DNA of 64,000 bases from Symsagittifera roscoffensis (taxonomy: Eukaryota; Xenacoelomorpha; Acoela; Convolutidae). The notes under the pieces are model-generated. The model worked only from the letters and a program-made list of their open reading frames with translations, ran no database searches and had not been told where the DNA came from. Below are positions 58,336-64,000 of this stretch, piece by piece. How positions within the stretch are numbered: position 1 is the stretch's first letter; every line of letters begins with the position of its first letter. The translations under genes and the position numbers were made by a program. The stretch spans positions 25,051,020 to 25,115,019 of the forward strand of contig NC_087067.1 of NCBI RefSeq assembly GCF_963678635.1, written 5' to 3'.

Positions 58336-60480
58336 CGGGTTTTTTTCGTACAGTCAATGGTAGTGCCGTCACAGCAGACTCACCAGTCTCCAAGGTTGTC
58401 TTCAAGTCTGCTTTTTCTTGGTTGCATCTGCGGTAATGTTGTTTTTCGGTAAATTGCATTGTACTGATGGGAGGCATGTGTCACAGAAAAGCATCACGCT
58501 TTTGGCTCTCTCCAAGAGTTTGTACTCGTCACTAGAGTATCCAGCACACCCACTGTTAGTCCATAGTTGGCAGCTCTCACACAAAAACCAGTTTTCCCAT
58601 TAGTTTCAGTACAAACAGTACAGCAACCACTCTGTTTGGATGCCAATATGTTCCTCGTCTTGGTCATTATGTTATTTGAATATCTAGTGCGTTTTAAAAT
58701 AGTTTTGTTGATTGAGCACTTATTTTAAGAACTTGAGACGTAGTCGTTGATTAAAACCAAAAGATTTCTAAAAAAGGATTAAAATTTTAAAACTTCAAAA
58801 AATGAAAGCCATATCCTTTTTATAGAAAGAAATTGGCGCAGTCAGTTTTTGAGGTAATCTTTCAACAACCTGTTATTTCGTATTTTTGTTTTAAATAAGT
58901 AATGACCAGGTAGTTATTTAAAAAATCCAAAAAACTTCAGTAAACCAAGCTTACAGTTTACGAGGATGCCAGCTTTTTGCGTTGAAAAGATAAGGCGAAG
59001 CCGCTCAAGTAGAACTCAAGTAGAAGAGACTAGCAGAATCTGTGTTCTGGATAGAACTATGAGCTCAAGTTTGGAAGGGTGACTTCGAGAAACCACAAAG
59101 TTTCCAAAAAAGGTGAAAAAAACAAGAACAGAAACTCATTTTGACAAAAACTCAAAACAGCAATTAAGCTAAAACAGCTAACATTAAGAGCTGAAGAAAG
59201 ACAATTTTGATTTTGATAAATTGAGTTTACAATTGCTGCACTTATGAATGAGCAATGCGATATTGTTTCTTGTATTTCTAAAAAACACATTCTAACCCCA
59301 GAGTTCGTTTGCTTTATGGTCATGTCGTGCCTCATTTTATGTTGTAGTTGAAATGTTGACTAAGCTTTCCTCCTGCAACGGCTGAGGTTTCGACTCAATC
59401 TCGACGTCATGGCAATCGTCGTTCATGAAATTGGCAATTTTTTCTCTAATTTCTTTGTTTCTTATATGTGTGTAACCTCCCTTTGCACAATTTATGGCAT
59501 ATGTCAACTTAAAACTTCAGCCATATGCAATTGTGAATGGGTTTTGGTCGGTTCCCGTCCGTATCTTAAGTAAATACCATCTCTGAATTCTGATTTATTC
59601 ATTTTGAAGTTGAATCTGCTAAGTGGTAAAACACTTGAAGGAGTCGAGGTCTATTGCGCAATTATCAGTTTCGTTCACAGTGTTATTGAGATTTGTTTTC
59701 TTTCGGTTTGTTCTATCAGTTTTCAATTGTTTGATTTTCGTACAATTGTTTTTTTCTGCGGTGTAATTGCTGTATTAATAGCTTGAGATCCATTTAATCT
59801 AGAAATGAAAGTCACTGTCCATTCTTAGTTTTTTTAGGGGTTTTCTTTTGATTTCTCTTCCTTTTTTGTTTTTTGTTTCGCTTTACGTCTTTTACTCGTA
59901 TTTTTTTTTTCGCTTGTGGCCCCCATACTCGGTTAGCTAACCCTCGTATTCAAAGGCATACGAAAAAAAATTTTCACAAGTTAGCTTAAAAAACTATCAC
60001 GGTATGAACAGAAGGTGGCCAAGTTCCAGTTGAGCGTACCACTGGTACTCATGAATGGGCAGGTAGCCCGGAGCTGCGTCAAGTGGGTTCGATCTCGTAG
60101 TCTAGATGTCGAAAACATCCAGGAGCGCCATGAAATAGTATCTAACAGTCGTTCGCTTCCATCACATATGAGCTTAAGAGAAAAAAGCCCTATAACTATT
60201 GGCTCAAGGTCAAGGACACAACCGCTTGTGTTTTTTTACCTCATTCTGTCAGAGCCAATTCGGTTCGCTTACGACATGGGTACTATAAAGCCGTGTTACA
60301 GCGTAAAAGCCACTACCAAATTCCATCACTTTAGCAATAAGAACGCCTCAATGGCTAGGTCTCTAAATACCTGAAACACGCGAATGCCGTTAAAAACAGG
60401 GTTGCAATCTCAAGTTTAACATTAGTTTTTATTTGACAGTAGATCTTTGATCCATTTCAAATGGAAAAACCTGAAACCCG
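58336..60480 (-). mobile_element. ~2.1-kb repeated unit, first copy (blocks A1-B2-C2)
   Basis: Block A (58336-59300) starts GGGTTTTTTTCGTACAGTCA and includes ~180-bp units like those at 2500-3570 (58760-59050). Block B (59301-59945) carries a retroelement fragment. Block C (59942-60480) includes AGTGGGTTCGATCTCGTAG. All three recur in the same order at 61866-64000 with very few changes. A1 differs from A2 by an 11- to 12-bp tandem duplication (AGTAGAACTCA near 59008) and a few substitutions. Orientation is given by the coding remnants. Confidence 0.75.
58402..58640 (-). pseudogene. Frameshifted PHD-type zinc finger, copy in A1
   Basis: The minus-strand frame from 58584 has CESCQLWTNSGCAG followed by a LFCDTC, the second half of a PHD finger (Cys-x2-Cys, Trp, Cys, then Cys-x2-Cys). 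The first Cys-x2-Cys pair (CTVC) lies just upstream in another frame with stops nearby, so the finger is broken. PHD fingers of this type occur in proteins of some non-LTR retroelements. The 60 residues after the frameshift are identical in the second copy. Confidence 0.55.
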
Positions 60481-61532
60481 CCTTATCTCAACATGAATGT
60501 GTAAAATACACTCAAAAAATTAATTTCATTACACACATAGTGACGCGACTCTAGAAATAAGTAAATAATACAAGTAAAGCAACTCTAGAAATTTTGGGAA
60601 TAACTGGTTTTTTTCTCTGGACCATTGGGTCGCTTCACTCGTCGAGCTGCCCCGTCAAGGTTCTCCCTGCTCTAGTAAAAACACTCGCGTAAAAACTATC
60701 GGTGTTATCTATCAGGAACAAGACGGCTCTACTCGAATCAGTTGACAAAATGTATTGCACAATTTTTTATACATTACCATTGGAATTTTGTAAGTTTTTT
60801 TCACTAAAATCACATCTAGAATACCAGTTGCTGCAGTTTGGAACGAGATTTTTTTGTTGCAAGCAAAATCAATTGGTTGAATTAAGAAAAAAAATTTGTT
60901 TTTAACAGAAGATGAACGACTCGTTCATTTCATTGCTGGGAGGTTGAAATCCTCGTAGATTTTTTTGTCATCACAATTGTTTGTGATATTTTGTAAACAT
61001 TGAAACAAATTTTTCATATCAGCGTTCGTGTAAGCGCAAGTACTTTTTGGAAGCGGTAATAAGTTCAAACAAATAGTGTTTCCTTTTTATATAAATTAAG
61101 CATGCATGCAGTTACTGAACCATTATCTTCAAAATATGTCTCACATGCTCCGAGTTGATTTCATTTTTCACGCAAATCATAGTTCTATCTTACGCTGCTG
61201 TTCAAGATTTTGCTTTTTTAATTGATAAGAAACATTGATATTGAGGTAAGAAAAGTTCGCAAAATCGTCTCTGAGCCATGTTTTTGATATACATATAAAA
61301 CCAACAGAATTTACTAACAGATATTTCGAAAAAAAATTTCCTTCGATCGGAATTATACAAACTTCTAAAGTTATACCACAACATGCTTAGCTCACCAATT
61401 AAATTTTCTAGTCACTCTTCCTTTAGTTTTGCTTGATGGTATTACTGAAAAATTCCATTTTCGATTTGAATGTTCTATGAATCATATTGGCTTGAATCTA
61501 AAAACTTTCCTTTTTTAGAAGTTGTCGTTCTT

Positions 61533-61860
61533 TCATTTTTGAAATAAAACTCGATATGGTTCGCCATTGTATGTTGATTTGAACATTTTAAGCGTCGGTG
61601 CTCGTGCTATTGTTTTATCAGCTGTCAGAGTTTGCCTTGATTGAGGTTTTTGTGAATTGTTTTTACCAAACTTACGGAAAACAGAAAAATCTTCTTTTCC
61701 ATCACCCAGATAAAGTACAATATCAAAAAAAGGTTTTTCATTATGTTCAAAACCTTTTTCAGTCGGGCTTATGGTGGTCATTGCTTATTTCAGGCAAACG
61801 GCTCAACCTCACATTTGGCAAAGATTCAGATATTTTTTTTTCATATCAGAAGAAAACCTC
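61533..61860 (-). pseudogene. Possible downstream remnant of the PHD-bearing element
   Basis: An open minus-strand segment (FFDIVLYLGDGKEDFSVFRK, then KNNSQKPQSR) follows the A2 block in the coding direction. It may be the next part of the same transposon protein, separated by stops. I do not recognise a domain. The remaining spacer (60481-61530) shows nothing recognisable. Confidence 0.3.
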
Positions 61861-61865
61861 GGTTC

Positions 61866-64000
61866 GGGTTTTTTTCGTACAGTCAATGGTAGTGCCGTCA
61901 CAGCAGACTCACCAGTCTCCAAGGTTGTCTTCAAGTCTGCTTTTTCTTGGTTGCATCTGCGGTAATGTTGTTTTTCGGTAAATTGCATTGTACTGATGGG
62001 AGGCATGTGTCACAGAAAAGCATCACGCTTTTGGCTCTCTCCAAGAGTTTGTACTCGTCACTAGAGTATCCAGCACACCCACTGTTAGTCCATAGTTGGC
62101 AGCTCTCACACAAAAACCAGTTTTCCCATTAGTTTCAGTACAAACAGTACAGCAACCACTCTGTTTGGATGCCAATATGTTCCTCGTCTTGGTCATTATG
62201 TTATTTGAATATCTAGTGCGTTTTAAAATAGTTTTGTTGATTGAGCACTTATTTTAAGAACTTGAGACGTAGTCGTCGATTAAAACCAAAAGATTTCTAA
62301 AAAAGGATTAAAATTTTAAAACTTCAAAAAATGAAAGCCATATCCTTTTTATAGAAAGAAATTGGCGCAGTCAGTTTTTGAGGTAATCTTTCAACAACCT
62401 GTTATTTCGTATTTTTGTTTTAAATAAGTAATGACCAGGTAGTTATTTAAAAAATCCAAAAAACTTCAGTAAACCAAGCTTACAGTTTACGAGGATGCCA
62501 GCTTTTTGCGTTGAAAAGATAAGGCGAAGCCGCTCAAGTAGAAGAGACTAGCAGAATCTGTGTTCTGGATAGAACTATGAGCTCAAGTTTGGAAGGGTGA
62601 CTTCGAGAAACCACAAAGTTTCCAAAAAAGGTGAAAAAAACAAGAACAGAAACTCATTTTGACAAAAACTCAAAACAGCAATTAAGCTAAAACAGCTAAC
62701 ATTAAGAGCTGAAGAAAGACAATTTTGATTTTGATAAATTGAGTTTACAATTGCTGCACTTATGAATGAGCAATGCGATATTGTTTCTTGTATTTCTAAA
62801 AAACACATTCTAACCCCAGAGTTCGTTTGCTTTATGGTCATGTCGTGCCTCATTTTATGTTGTAGTTGAAATGTTGACTAAGCTTTCCTCCTGCAACGGC
62901 TGAGGTTTCGACTCAATCTCGACGTCATGGCAATCGTCGTTCATGAAATTGGCAATTTTTTCTCTAATTTCTTTGTTTCTTATATGTGTGTAACCTCCCT
63001 TTGCACAATTTATGGCATATGTCAACTTAAAACTTCAACCATATGCAATTGTGAATGAGTTTTGGTCGGTTCTCGTCGGTATCTTAAGTAAATACCGAAG
63101 TAAATACCAATTCTGATTTATTCAAATTGAAGTTATATCTGCTTAGTGGTAAAACACTTGGAGGAGTCGAGGTCTATTGCGCAATTATCAGTTTCGTTTA
63201 CGAGTTATTGAGGTTTATTTTCTTTCGGTTTGTTCTATCAGTTTTCAATTGTTTGATTTTCGTAAAATTGTTTTTTCTGCGGTGTAATTGCTGTATTAAT
63301 AGCTTGAGATCCGTTTAATCTAGAAATGAAAGTCACTGTCCATGCTTAGTTTTTTTAGGGGTTTTCTTTTGATTTCTCTCCTTTTTTGTTTTTTGTTTCG
63401 CTTTACGTCTTTTACTCGTGTTTTTTTTTCACTTGTGGCCCCATACTCGGTTAGCTAACCCTCGTATTCAAAGGCATACCAAGAAAATTTTCACAAGTTA
63501 GCTTAAAAAACTTTAGCTTAAAAAAACTATCACGGTATGACCAGAAGGTGCCCACGTTCCAGTTGAGCGTACCACTGGTACTCATGAATGGGGTAGGTCG
63601 CCCGTAGCTGCGTCAAGTGGGTTCGATCTCGTAATCTAGATGTCGAAAACATCCAGGAGCGCCATGAAACAATATCTAACAGTCACACATGAGGTTAAGA
63701 GAAAAAAAGCCCTATAAACTATTGGCTCAAGGTCAAGGGACACAACCGCTTGTGTTTTTTACCTCATTCTGTCAGAGTCAATTCGGTTCGCTTACGACAA
63801 GGGTACTACAAAGCCGTGTTACAAAAAGTCACTACAAATTCCACCACTTTAGCAATAAGAACGCCTCCATGGCTAGGTCCTTTAAGTACCTCAAACACGC
63901 GAATGCCGTTAAAAACAGGGTTGTAATCTTAAGTTTACCATTAGTTTTTTATTTGACAGTAGATCTTTGATCCATTTCAAATGGACAAAACCTGAAACCC
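61866..64000 (-). mobile_element. ~2.1-kb repeated unit, second copy (blocks A2-B3-C3), runs off the right edge
   Basis: Nearly identical to 58336-60480: A2 61866-62820, B3 62820-63458, C3 63459 to the edge. High identity implies a recent duplication or transposition. The 60481-61865 spacer is not shared. Confidence 0.75.
61931..62170 (-). pseudogene. Frameshifted PHD-type zinc finger, copy in A2
   Basis: Identical in the readable part to the copy at 58402-58640, including the same frameshift. The break therefore predates the duplication, and the element no longer makes this protein from either copy. Confidence 0.55.

Overview
The window is AT-rich (roughly two-thirds A+T) metazoan nuclear DNA with long, repeat-packed introns and intergenic regions. 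Two protein genes are clear. A nine-exon gene on the minus strand (34132 down to 15610) encodes a full-length HEATR6 orthologue. A single-exon gene on the minus strand (51105 down to 49384) encodes a Cys-loop ligand-gated ion channel of the anion-channel (GlyR/GABA-A/GluCl-like) type. Introns are GT-AG, with one apparent GC-AG case. The presence of HEATR6 and a Cys-loop receptor points to an animal. The degenerate retroelement proteins resemble ones I recall from cnidarians, sponges and other invertebrates. I cannot name the organism; an invertebrate is the safest statement.

Layout. 1-1320: two phase-compatible minus-strand exons of an unidentified multi-pass membrane protein gene that runs off the left edge. 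1400-15600: intergenic, built from two paralogous composite repeats (about 2399-4640 and 6183-8560). Each has a palindromic head, an array of diverged units of about 180 bp, a tRNA-like block and a palindromic tail region, followed by a second array with a period of about 100 bp. 15610-34132: HEATR6. Intron 3 (8.2 kb) holds a broken Ty3/gypsy-like gag, a 584-bp element with long terminal inverted repeats, and tRNA-derived repeats. 34140-49380: intergenic repeats, hairpins, a 1-kb tandem duplication (42766-44740) and two candidate unknown exons (45067-44771, 48116-47853). 49384-51105: the receptor. 51106-55380: mostly featureless, with one weak candidate exon. 55380-64000: a transposon graveyard with several degenerate copies of a retroelement C-terminal region, all on the minus strand, and two nearly identical copies of a unit of about 2 kb that carries a frameshifted PHD-type zinc finger.

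The two host genes are not evidently related in function. HEATR6 is a HEAT-repeat scaffold of poorly known role; the receptor is a plasma-membrane chloride-channel-type subunit. The rest is dominated by short, mostly non-autonomous repeat families (tRNA-derived, Helitron-like candidate, Tc1/mariner-like candidate, and a family with a conserved TATA-like box).

All splice sites were chosen by eye from GT/AG consensus, reading phase and remembered similarity to human HEATR6. No transcript or database search was available.
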